From a virus, in IMG/VR virus record IMGVR_UViG_3300023257_000013, positions 45,387 to 109,386 of that record: DNA of 64,000 nt. The stretch is one strand, 5' to 3'. Below, one piece after another: positions 1-7,812 of this stretch. The notes under the pieces are model-generated. The model was not told the DNA's origin, ran no database searches, and was given only the letters and a program-made list of their open reading frames with translations. The position numbers and the translations under genes were made by a program. Numbering within the stretch: position 1 is the first letter of the stretch; each line of letters begins with the position of its first letter.

Positions 1-1324
1 CACGGTACCCAGCCCGCCGCTGAACCCCTCGCCTGGCTGCCAGATGGTCGAAAGCATTGTCCACCAGGTTCTGTACCGATGCCGTGTCTTGCAGGTAGAA
101 CGCCTGCTTGAGGGCAATCTTGTACGGACTCTGTGTCACAGGTAGCGACGTACCCGACCCAGTGGGGTCATCGATAGCCAGCAGCGTGGTGAAGCTCTGC
201 CCCGCCTGGAGGAACCCCACGATGAAACGGATACGTTCCGCCTCCGTAGAGAAGGGGTCGATGAAGGTGTCCCTGAGGTAAGAGCCGGGCTTCACGTCCA
301 CTTCGGGGTGGGACCGGAAGATCGCCAGTGTGGTGTCTCGCACGACCTGCTGCCGGGAAACAGCCGGGAGGTTCGCTACCTGGGGGGTCACGATGAGAGG
401 TGCCCCCGCAACCTCCTGGGACACCTGAGATTCGTACTCCACACCATCGATGAGGTAGATGGCAGTGACCGCATAGTACAGGGGATCCTCATCGGGGAGG
501 GCCTGGAAGTCATTGTATGGAACCGCTGGATTTTTCGCATCCGTAGGCAGTGCCGCTCGATTGTGTGTGAAGGAGAACTTCTTCACGAGAGAAACTGAGT
601 CTATCCCAACAGAGGTGCGGAAATGGGTCGTGCTGTCCGGTATCCGAATACTCTCGTCAAAGTCCGACTGGAGGATGTCGCCCGCAAGATTCACCTGCAT
701 CCCCATGGTGCGGAAAAGCAGAGGATTGGCTAGGGGTGTGCCATCATCGTTCAGAGGCACATCCATGTCCACGTCTAGGATGCCGATAAGAGACAAGACC
801 TCCTCTGTGTCATAGGAGATGACAGGCTGGATGCTGACCCTCTTGTACCCGGTGATCCCGCCTCCGGGAAAGGCGGAGGCGTAGAAGTTGTACCCCGTCA
901 CCTCCTCGTCCTCCAAACCCGTGACCGTGATCTTTACTGTGCGGTCCAAACGCTCGATGAAAATCCCGGAAGGAGCCAGCACCTCAGCCTTCACATCCCG
1001 GTCAACCGCCAGGTTCGCCCGAATGACACCCGCCGCTGTCGTCTCTCCCGTCGTCAATACCGATTTGACATCGATGACGTTGGCACCCTGAAGAAGCTGG
1101 AGTCCGTCCGGGAAGGCTGAAGGATTCGGGATCGTGAAGGTCGTACCTTCGAACTGGATGTAATCAGGATTAGACGAAAAGGCCCCGCCCCGAAGCGAAA
1201 CCTGCATGTCCGCCGTGTCCGCATCCATCTGCCCCGAGAAGAAGCGGTAGGAGACGTCTGTGGTGAAAACGTAGTTCTCCCGATACTGCCCATCGGGGGC
1301 CAGGAACTTGGGAGTTGTCGCCAT
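1..1324 (-). CDS. Baseplate wedge protein, gpJ/gp6-like (C-terminus cut by window edge)
   Basis: The ATG at 1324 overlaps the TGA of the upstream gene (TGATG) and the frame stays open to base 1, so about 441 N-terminal residues are present and the C-terminus is missing. The first ~330 residues are beta-rich with Thr/Val-rich segments. The segment from about residue 355 (SRQQVVRDTTLAIF, then FRSHPEVDVKPGSYLRDTF and STEAERIRFIVGFLQAG) looks like the start of baseplate J/T4 gp6 proteins, where a PGS-x-LRD motif precedes helices joining wedge subunits. It directly follows a gpW/gp25-like gene, the usual W-J order in contractile tails. The role, forming the baseplate wedge ring that triggers sheath contraction, is inferred from family and context. 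The N-terminal extension is longer than in gpJ of P2. Confidence 0.62.
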   Translation of the reverse strand, partial: MATTPKFLAPDGQYRENYVFTTDVSYRFFSGQMDADTADMQVSLRGGAFSSNPDYIQFEGTTFTIPNPSAFPDGLQLLQGANVIDVKSVLTTGETTAAGVIRANLAVDRDVKAEVLAPSGIFIERLDRTVKITVTGLEDEEVTGYNFYASAFPGGGITGYKRVSIQPVISYDTEEVLSLIGILDVDMDVPLNDDGTPLANPLLFRTMGMQVNLAGDILQSDFDESIRIPDSTTHFRTSVGIDSVSLVKKFSFTHNRAALPTDAKNPAVPYNDFQALPDEDPLYYAVTAIYLIDGVEYESQVSQEVAGAPLIVTPQVANLPAVSRQQVVRDTTLAIFRSHPEVDVKPGSYLRDTFIDPFSTEAERIRFIVGFLQAGQSFTTLLAIDDPTGSGTSLPVTQSPYKIALKQAFYLQDTASVQNLVDNAFDHLAARRGVQRRAGYR

Positions 1325-2475
1325 CAGTTGCCTCCTGAAAACGGGTTGGGCTGGTTCTCAAGTCCTGCGGTCTTTGCCCCTAACATTAACCCGTTGGATC
1401 CCATCAGAGCCACCACTCCAGGCACCGTGTAGACGATGTTCAGATGGATTGGGTCAGAAGAAGCGTTCTGAACTGTCACGTCGATCATGAAGGTGGTCTG
1501 GTCCTGCGTGTGCGGAGAGACCGTCACATTGGTCACGGAGTAGAGACGTTCCTTGTAGGTGACCTGCTGGAACTTGGCCTGCTCCGTCTGGAGGGACTGA
1601 TACTTGGCCAACGCTTTCCGCACGTCCTCATTAATCAAGGTCGCCACACCGGAAACGGTCTTCGAACCAATCCGAGAACGAAGGTCCGTTCCGTACCAGG
1701 GATGGTAGGGATTAGAACCCTTGTCCGTCAGTAGAATCTTGAGGGCCGCTTGATAGAGCAGATCCTCATTAGCCACCATCAGGCTTTGACCGCTGGCTGC
1801 GAACCGGATGTCGTTCTCGACATAGGTAGCGCCACACCTGAGGCAGCGGTTACCCGGCATCGAATACGTCACCTTAAACACGGGGTCACCCATTGTGATA
1901 GGTGACGTGAACCGGGGGTACCTGGCCGTGATTGCTCCGCCTGGTGTGTAAATGTTCCAGGAGGGAAACAAACGCCGTCCTATGGCCCGCCGCTGGTAGG
2001 AGTTGACCCCCGCCGCCCCGAACCCCAAAGCGCCTGCAGCGGTCCCGCTGACGGCCACGTAGGAGGCATCCCCAATCGCAGCAGTGTCCGTGAAGGAAAG
2101 GTGGCTGTTGCTTGTCCCAATGAGGACGGTTCCGGTGCTAACCTTCTGGAACAACGCCTCAACTTGTTTCGCCGTATACCTTGTCACTGCCTGAACAGCA
2201 AAAACGAACGTCTGGGAACCCGCCGAGGTCTCTACCGTGAAACTGTTCTCACCGGGGATGATGTCATAAGGACCGGACACAGCACTCATCAACTCGGCTT
2301 GTGAAAACATCCCTGAGTTGGGGATGTAGAACTCGTCGTTGGCAAGGATCCTGATGGTGCCTGTGTTAGCCACAGGCTGCTTGGTGGCCAAAGATCTCCG
2401 ATCCGGTCCAAGAGGAATGTACTCCTCTACAGTCAGATGCGGACAAGGCCAGGCCAGTTGGAAATCTTGGGACAT
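1324..2475 (-). CDS. Baseplate wedge protein with gpW/gp25-like C-terminal region
   Basis: A 383-aa protein starting at ATG 2475 with a GGAGAGAG ribosome site just upstream. A short N-terminal part with CPHLTVEEYIPLGPDRR is followed by a Gly/Thr-rich beta region. A Cys pair (CLRCGATY, about residue 207) comes before an alpha/beta segment with DLLYQAALKILLTDKG, NPYHPWYGTDL and INEDVRKALAKYQ, which resembles the gp25/gpW fold where a conserved helix leads to a short polar turn and a second helix. In phage tails this subunit sits at the inner wedge and nucleates the sheath. It overlaps the gpJ-like gene by one base pair of stop/start, consistent with translational coupling. The two Cys could bind metal with Cys10. 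Wedge membership is fairly likely; the precise gp25 assignment is moderate. Confidence 0.6.
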   Translation of the reverse strand: MSQDFQLAWPCPHLTVEEYIPLGPDRRSLATKQPVANTGTIRILANDEFYIPNSGMFSQAELMSAVSGPYDIIPGENSFTVETSAGSQTFVFAVQAVTRYTAKQVEALFQKVSTGTVLIGTSNSHLSFTDTAAIGDASYVAVSGTAAGALGFGAAGVNSYQRRAIGRRLFPSWNIYTPGGAITARYPRFTSPITMGDPVFKVTYSMPGNRCLRCGATYVENDIRFAASGQSLMVANEDLLYQAALKILLTDKGSNPYHPWYGTDLRSRIGSKTVSGVATLINEDVRKALAKYQSLQTEQAKFQQVTYKERLYSVTNVTVSPHTQDQTTFMIDVTVQNASSDPIHLNIVYTVPGVVALMGSNGLMLGAKTAGLENQPNPFSGGN

Positions 2476-2525
2476 GCTCTCTCCATCAAGGTGCCACAGG
2501 ATCTAAAATATAGAGGAAACACCGC

Positions 2526-3407
2526 CTAACAACCCAACATGTCCCTCCCCACCTCTGACGCTTCATTCGGGAAGGTGAACTGGAGAAAGGGCATTTCGTC
2601 GCTGGGTTCAAAAGTGACCCGCCCCGTCTCATCTGACTGGTACAGAATCTGATACATGTCCTGAATGACGTTTTGCACCATCAACGTCTCGTCAAACCGG
2701 GTCGGGTCGAACGGCCCCACCCCACCCAGAGCACCACCGAAGGCCTGAACGAGCACCTCGTCCCGCTCCTTCACAAGCTGCTCTCTGAGGTCACAGAGCT
2801 TGACAATCCGCCACTCCAGATCCTGGCGTTCCTTCAAATCTTGATTAGCCCACTCCCGCATCTGCCGCATCGATTTCACGACCCCCTCATGGTCATAAGA
2901 ACCGGGGTCGATCCGGCCACCTTGGCGAGCCGGGTAGTAGGCATCTGACTGGAGATAACCTCCGGGATGACCACCCCAACCAGGGGATTGATCAGAGGAA
3001 ATCGGATCGTTGGGGGCTGCCGATTGAGGGGCTACGACTCCGCCAAAGGGGTATTCCTCCTGCACCACCGCATCCTGCTCGGAATTCCCCTGCGTCATGT
3101 CATTGGTCTCAGGATAAGTAAAGGGCGAGATGCTAAGAGGATCACCCCCCTGAGCAACGTAGGCTCGAAACAATTTGCCCAAGGCCGAGCCGGGAGTCAC
3201 ATAGAGGCCAGTCCGTTCCTCCGTCCGACGAACCTCTCCGTTTGCTTCCACGGCCCTGTATGTGACTTTGACCACCCCGATCCGTTCAACCTCGGCATTG
3301 ATGACATTGATCCGCTGTGACACAGTGCGGCGGTTTTTAAGCAACCAGCTTGAGTAAGCTCGGAAATACCCGAGCGGCCACACACACAACTTGGAAAAGC
3401 TGGGCAT
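2526..3407 (-). CDS. Virion/baseplate-associated protein of unknown function
   Basis: A 293-aa protein with a clear ribosome site (AGGAGATAATC before ATG 3407). It has a basic N-terminal helix (SSWLLKNRRTVSQRINVINA), a short beta domain (VVKVTYRAVEANGEVRRTEE), a long Pro/Gly/Ser-rich low-complexity linker at about residues 90-165, and then a strongly charged helical region (QMREWANQDLKERQDLEWR to LREQLVKERDEVLVQAFGG) that is probably a coiled coil. It ends in a small beta motif and a terminal Cys. It lies between the 964-aa structural gene and the wedge genes with 9 and 50 base gaps, so it is probably a tail or baseplate component. I do not recognise a family. Confidence 0.5.
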   Translation of the reverse strand: MPSFSKLCVWPLGYFRAYSSWLLKNRRTVSQRINVINAEVERIGVVKVTYRAVEANGEVRRTEERTGLYVTPGSALGKLFRAYVAQGGDPLSISPFTYPETNDMTQGNSEQDAVVQEEYPFGGVVAPQSAAPNDPISSDQSPGWGGHPGGYLQSDAYYPARQGGRIDPGSYDHEGVVKSMRQMREWANQDLKERQDLEWRIVKLCDLREQLVKERDEVLVQAFGGALGGVGPFDPTRFDETLMVQNVIQDMYQILYQSDETGRVTFEPSDEMPFLQFTFPNEASEVGRDMLGC

Positions 3408-3416
3408 GATTATCTC

Positions 3417-6311
3417 CTACAAAACATCAGGAACAACAGGATCTGATGGGACAACAGGAACACCGTTGATCCCCTCCACGGTTGTCGGATCCTCACCCAT
3501 GGGACCATCTGGCTTCCCTGATTTGGGGTGCCAAAAGGCCAACAACAAATCTAACAGGACGAAACTGGGGAACAGAGGAATCACCACTGCGACACCACCC
3601 CCGTAGGCCAACGGCGTGTCGCTGGGTTTGTTGTCCGCCGTGATCAGGTCAGACAAAACCCCGCCCGTCCCATTGGACACCATCGTCAACACGGAACATG
3701 AGGGGATCTGGAAGGTGAAACCCAGGATAGACTGAAGCAGTGCATTGATCCGCCGGATCAACTGCTGTAGGTCCACGATTCGGGCCTCAAGGTACTCGAT
3801 GTACTTTCGGATCGTATCTATAATGGACTGAAGGGATGCCCTGATTGCCTCCATCCAGTTTGCCAGGGAAGCCAGGAAGTCTTCCAAACCGGGCATCGTG
3901 TCAAACCACCGAACGAACAGCCACTCCCCATCGGACAGGGGTCTGCGAATTGCCGCCCCCGCCACACGCAGGGCAAGAGATGCCTGTTGGAGGATTCTTC
4001 CCTTGCTGGCATCCTGTGCCGTCACGAGATCTGATTTGACGAACAACCCTCGACAGTACATCATCTTGTCGGGGATAGGGGGACCATAAAAGAACACAGG
4101 GGAAAGATCCGCTGAACCTACGTGCCTCTCAGCCATGTCTGATGTATCCACCCGGTGGAACCAATCGTCGGGTACGGCAATGTCCTTATTGTCAGGTTGC
4201 ACGACACACTGCTCGTAAATGCTCCGCAGCCCTGGTGGGCACTCCTTCAAGAAGGTCTGGAGTTCCTCCTTGGACCCGAAAGCCATCTCCATGAATTTGT
4301 AATTGTCCCACTTCCCAGCGTTTGCATCTACCAGCCCGTCCTGCATGTGGGGATCCCGATCCAGGGTAACATCGGGGTTACCCATCAGACTCCGTGCCAC
4401 ATCCTCAAGCCCCCCAAGAACGGACAGAGGGTTCCGAGCAACACCAATCTTCGGATCGGAACTCTCCAGAGACTCCCACAGTGTCAGATCCAGGAAAGCA
4501 GCCCAGCCGCTAGGTTTCCCATCAGATGTCACCTCAGGATGAACTGCATCTAGGATGTCCCCCCACGTTGCCGTGCGGAGGAACTTGGTTCCACTGACTA
4601 CGGTAGCCTCAACGTCGGGCATTGGGCCAGTCTTGCTGTAGATGTCATGGGCTGCCAGGTTGATCCGAGCAATGAGATCCTGACGGAAAGTCAACACGGT
4701 AGCGTCCGACACCTTCATGGCATCAGCGTAGGACAGTTTCTGGTCATAGACCACACCCGTCAGATGCTGAACTGACTCCAACCCGCAGTAGCCGAGGGCC
4801 AACCCCTCGGTGATGACTTTGCTGGACTTGAGGTTTTCGAAGGTCTCGGTAGACACCGTCCCCTCAATCTCATCCAGCGGCTGTAGGTCGGGGCGCACCA
4901 ACACAAGCACCAGGAGGGCCACCCGCAGAGCATCCAGGTACTCCTTGGTGTTGGTGTTCGCAAACACGATCTGCTGGGGATTGCTGAAGGATCCGATATC
5001 CGTGGGAGATTTGCCCTCCTCCACCCCATCAGAACTGACCCCCACCTGAATGGGTTGCCCCGTGATGCTCTTCGTCCCCTCCTGAAACTGATATCGGAAG
5101 GCCCCGGAGTTGGCCACGGCCTTGGAACAGGTCGCCACCCGGACGTAAAGGGTCGCAGCAGGGCCATCATCCACGAACTGAAGTTCCCCACCCGAGTCGG
5201 CTACGACATGGGCTGCACGTGGCATTTCCTCACCCTTCAGAAGGATGGAGTACTCCCCGGTAGCAAAGGCCCCTCCAACGGCCTTGGGGGACACCCAGAA
5301 GGTCCGCTGGAGATAGTAGTCGTCCCCGTTCTTCAGGAGGTCGATTGGGATTGGTGTCCTCCCCGATCCCAGCAGACCATAAACTCGGGTTGCCCCATCA
5401 ACCAACGCCCCGTCTTTGATCCCCCAGTTGTAAGTCATAGAGGCAGGGACCGGATAGATCATCTCCCCCCCACCGTACAGAATGAGGGGACGACCATCGG
5501 ACATCAGCACCGGCCCATACTCTCGGGGCTGCGCCAACGTGGATGTGCCCGGCACCTTCTTCTTATCCTGGTCCCCCTGAGGACGGTCATACACGATGGG
5601 GATGCCCTCGGGCACCGTGGACACCGTAACGATGAAGCCGCCTGGAGGAATGGAGATCGGGGGCAAAAACGCATCACCCTTGAAGGCTTTGTCGACCCGC
5701 CACTTCACCAGAGCCAGTGCAGGAGGTGTACTCTCCTTCGTGAAAAAGGCCCCAATGTCTCCGAAGTCCATCAAATTCGCTGCGGATGCCCCGTACAGAA
5801 CCTCCGTGATTGCTACGGCAGGATGAGAACTAGCCAGGGCGGGGAACTGCTTGAAGTAGGCGAGCAACATCCTGATGGTGCGGTCAAGCCGCTCCCACTC
5901 GGACAGGTCCACGGACACATAGAAGAACATGGACAGGACGGTGGTCGCTGCGGAAACGTCAGGGCGTGACGGATCCGTCCTATCCGTGAGGCGGGCGATC
6001 ATCCTCCGCTCATACTCCTGGAAGCCGCCCTTCAACGTGTCGGGATCCTCCAAGAGGTTCCAATCCCCCGTCAGGTATAACCCTAACTGCCTCAAGTCCC
6101 GGAGAAGAGCGTTGATCTCATCAATGAGGGCCTGCACCAATGCAATAATTGGATCGAGGAAGCCAACCAGAAACGCCTTGATGAAGTTCAGAGCGAGCAG
6201 GGCGATGTCCAACACCGCAACCATCCATTCGGCCACGCTGTTGATTGCGTTTCGGATGTCATCCAGAAAGTCCGGGATCTCAAACGTCAGTGTTCCCCAC
6301 GAGTTCGCCAT
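3417..6311 (-). CDS. Large tail/baseplate structural protein, unrecognised family
   Basis: A 964-aa protein whose ATG at 6311 overlaps the preceding TGA. The N-terminal ~95 residues hold long hydrophobic and amphipathic helices (AVLDIALLALNFIKAFLVGF, then VQALIDEINALLRDLRQLGL). The middle is mixed alpha/beta. A second helical hairpin lies at about residues 820-880 (FLASLANWMEAIRASLQSII, then YLEARIVDLQQLIRRINALL), and a hydrophobic stretch near 910-930 (VVIPLFPSFVLLDLLLAFW) is followed by a Pro/Val-rich tail. The mirrored hydrophobic ends are unusual and could form a bundle or touch a membrane during DNA entry; that is inference. Its place in the baseplate cluster supports a virion role. No enzymatic motif was seen. 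Confidence 0.55.
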   Translation of the reverse strand: MANSWGTLTFEIPDFLDDIRNAINSVAEWMVAVLDIALLALNFIKAFLVGFLDPIIALVQALIDEINALLRDLRQLGLYLTGDWNLLEDPDTLKGGFQEYERRMIARLTDRTDPSRPDVSAATTVLSMFFYVSVDLSEWERLDRTIRMLLAYFKQFPALASSHPAVAITEVLYGASAANLMDFGDIGAFFTKESTPPALALVKWRVDKAFKGDAFLPPISIPPGGFIVTVSTVPEGIPIVYDRPQGDQDKKKVPGTSTLAQPREYGPVLMSDGRPLILYGGGEMIYPVPASMTYNWGIKDGALVDGATRVYGLLGSGRTPIPIDLLKNGDDYYLQRTFWVSPKAVGGAFATGEYSILLKGEEMPRAAHVVADSGGELQFVDDGPAATLYVRVATCSKAVANSGAFRYQFQEGTKSITGQPIQVGVSSDGVEEGKSPTDIGSFSNPQQIVFANTNTKEYLDALRVALLVLVLVRPDLQPLDEIEGTVSTETFENLKSSKVITEGLALGYCGLESVQHLTGVVYDQKLSYADAMKVSDATVLTFRQDLIARINLAAHDIYSKTGPMPDVEATVVSGTKFLRTATWGDILDAVHPEVTSDGKPSGWAAFLDLTLWESLESSDPKIGVARNPLSVLGGLEDVARSLMGNPDVTLDRDPHMQDGLVDANAGKWDNYKFMEMAFGSKEELQTFLKECPPGLRSIYEQCVVQPDNKDIAVPDDWFHRVDTSDMAERHVGSADLSPVFFYGPPIPDKMMYCRGLFVKSDLVTAQDASKGRILQQASLALRVAGAAIRRPLSDGEWLFVRWFDTMPGLEDFLASLANWMEAIRASLQSIIDTIRKYIEYLEARIVDLQQLIRRINALLQSILGFTFQIPSCSVLTMVSNGTGGVLSDLITADNKPSDTPLAYGGGVAVVIPLFPSFVLLDLLLAFWHPKSGKPDGPMGEDPTTVEGINGVPVVPSDPVVPDVL

Positions 6312-6538
6312 CAGGATCCCCCACCGTGTTTCAGTCGGGCCAACTGTTCATGCAGCCCCGACAATGCGGCCTGATCCTGGGCCACCATAGTCTCCAGGAA
6401 GGTGCGGAGCTTGACGAGAGTTTCAGCCTGACGCTGCATCAGGGGAGGAGTGGCAGCGTGCCCTTCCATCTCACCCCAGGCCCCAGGGTCCACCCCGAGT
6501 TTGTCCAGCAAGTCCTGAATTTCTTTAGGGATCTCCAC
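6311..6538 (-). CDS. Small structural-operon protein; start codon rebuilt at an IS junction
   Basis: The core reads EIPKEIQDLLDKLGVDPG, then a helix-rich segment (RQAETLVKLRTFLETMVAQD, LHEQLARLKHGGG), probably a short coiled coil of about 75 aa. The best start is GTG 6538-6536, overlapping the TAG of tnpB (TAGTG) with AGAAGG four bases upstream. A GTG at 6568 is also in frame but lies inside the right-end hairpin of the IS. If the element inserted between TTGAT and GGAGATCC, the ancestral gene began ATG-GAG-ATC with the ATG overlapping the TGA of the 3804-aa gene, as elsewhere in this operon. It ends in a TGATG overlap with the next gene. Small coiled-coil proteins here often assist tail assembly, but the function is unknown. 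Confidence 0.5.
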   Translation of the reverse strand: MEIPKEIQDLLDKLGVDPGAWGEMEGHAATPPLMQRQAETLVKLRTFLETMVAQDQAALSGLHEQLARLKHGGGS

Positions 6539-7746
6539 TAGGCCTTCTGATACCTTTCCCCCACGCACAAAGGCGTAGGGGTTAGTTCCTGCTTCATCAA
6601 AGGCAGTTTCGTTTCAGCTAATGCCAAAACCAGCGCTTCCTTCTCCACAAGCGTAACTTCCCGTGTAACCCACGGTAGTAAGTTCAAAGCGGCATTGACA
6701 TCTCTGTCAATTTCCCAACCGCAGGCGCACTTGAAGGTACGCTCGGATAGGCTTAACTTAGCCCTCTTTTCACAACACAAAAAACAGGTCTTCGACGAAG
6801 CGTAAAAACGATCATGAACAACGACCACGTCATCAAAGATGACCGCCTTATAATTGATCTGCCGTCGAAACCCCCCCCATCCCTCATCCACGATGTGGCG
6901 GCTCAACCGCCTATTACGAACCATGTTCTGTACAGCCAAATCCTCGATCCCTATCGCTTGGTTCTCACGACAGAGCCTTGTACTCAGTTTGTGCAGATAG
7001 TCGGATCGGACGTAACCGATCCGACGGTGCAATCGAGCCAATTTCATTGTCGATTTACGGCGATTTGCTGATCCCTTCTGTTTGCGGGAATGCCAACGGG
7101 ACTCCCGTTGCAACTTCCTCAGGTTCTTTTTCAAGGCCTTTGGTCCTTGAATATGCTCCCCGGTGGAGAGTGTAGCAGAGGATCTGATACCCAAATCGAC
7201 ACCGACCTCACTATTGGCAATGCGGTCACGTCGATAGTCACCGACATCGACCTGTACTACAACGAACCAGGCGTCAGCTACACGCTTGACGATAGCACTG
7301 GTGATCATACCCTCGAAACGTAGGACTTCACGCAACCTGACCCATCCTATTTTGGGTAAGTGGATACGTTTGTTGTCTAATCGGAATCGGTCATTAGCTA
7401 TGTAGAAAGAGTCCTTGCACCCACCTCGTTTTTTAAACTTGGGGTAGCCTGGTTTTCGACCCGCTTTCATACGATGGAAAAAATGCGTGAACGCCTTTTG
7501 GAGTTGCGTGAAAGACTGGGCTGTACAGTCCCTGTGAACTTCATAAGTCCAGGGAAACTTCTCACGACGGATAGCATTGAACTGTTTCTTGAGAGAAGAT
7601 CCAGAAGGTTTTTCTCCCGCCTCGTAGGCGCTTTTCCAATGTTCCAACGCCCAGTTGTACGTGAACCTCGCCACACCACAGGCATGACGAAAGTATTCCT
7701 CCTGCGTTCGGGAGGGACGGAGCCTTATTTCATGAGCTAGAAGCAC
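6538..7746 (-). CDS. tnpB: TnpB-type RNA-guided endonuclease, RuvC residues intact
   Basis: A 402-aa protein of typical TnpB length, starting at GTG 7746 with GAGGGGAAAA just upstream. The N-terminal OrfB helix-turn-helix region (PSRTQEEYFRHACGVARFTYNW) is followed by the beta-barrel/REC region (KAGRKPGYPKFKK). RuvC motifs are complete: VGVDLGI (Asp184), AIGIEDLAV (Glu268) and WEIDRDVNAALN (Asp347/349). The zinc ribbon between RuvC II and III is present (Cys321, Cys324/325, Cys340, Cys342). In this family the protein uses an omega-RNA transcribed over its own 3' end and right flank to cut DNA next to a TTGAT-like TAM, helping retain the element. No frameshift or lost residue is seen, so it is probably active. 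Without tnpA in the window it must move in trans or be fixed. Confidence 0.93.
   Translation of the reverse strand: MLLAHEIRLRPSRTQEEYFRHACGVARFTYNWALEHWKSAYEAGEKPSGSSLKKQFNAIRREKFPWTYEVHRDCTAQSFTQLQKAFTHFFHRMKAGRKPGYPKFKKRGGCKDSFYIANDRFRLDNKRIHLPKIGWVRLREVLRFEGMITSAIVKRVADAWFVVVQVDVGDYRRDRIANSEVGVDLGIRSSATLSTGEHIQGPKALKKNLRKLQRESRWHSRKQKGSANRRKSTMKLARLHRRIGYVRSDYLHKLSTRLCRENQAIGIEDLAVQNMVRNRRLSRHIVDEGWGGFRRQINYKAVIFDDVVVVHDRFYASSKTCFLCCEKRAKLSLSERTFKCACGWEIDRDVNAALNLLPWVTREVTLVEKEALVLALAETKLPLMKQELTPTPLCVGERYQKA
6559..6581 (-). ncRNA. Right-end hairpin, likely part of the TnpB omega-RNA scaffold
   Basis: The minus strand forms CCCC(T)ACGC / GCGTGGGG around a CTTTGT loop, overlapping the last codons of tnpB. 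IS200/IS605 right ends carry such a hairpin, and the omega-RNA runs through it into flanking DNA that acts as guide. Here the guide would lie just left of the element, in the 75-aa structural gene. The full RNA limits cannot be set from sequence alone. Confidence 0.5.
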
Positions 7747-7769
7747 TTTTCCCCTCTGCCTGCGTGATA

Positions 7770-7783
7770 GTCATGCACATGAC
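7770..7783. repeat. Left-end subterminal hairpin of the IS
   Basis: GTCATG-TG-CATGAC on the minus strand, a perfect 6-bp stem with a two-base loop, 28 bases inside the proposed left tip at 7811. Subterminal imperfect palindromes are the recognition structures of IS200/IS605 ends. Confidence 0.55.
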
Positions 7784-7812
7784 CAACATCTTAAAGCACC
7801 GTTGAACACTTA

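Larger units (their letters stand above)
6537..7811 (-). mobile_element. IS1341-type (IS200/IS605 family, tnpB-only) insertion
   Basis: The element carries only tnpB and no tnpA. The left end follows TTGAT (minus strand 7816-7812), the target motif known for ISDra2-like elements, and has a subterminal 6-bp hairpin with a two-base loop (7770-7783). The right end carries a bulged 8-bp hairpin inside the tnpB 3' end (6559-6581). The right boundary at 6537|6536 is inferred because joining TTGAT to the base at 6536 would restore a TGATG stop/start overlap between the flanking structural genes. The exact right boundary is uncertain by perhaps 20 bases. Confidence 0.72.
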
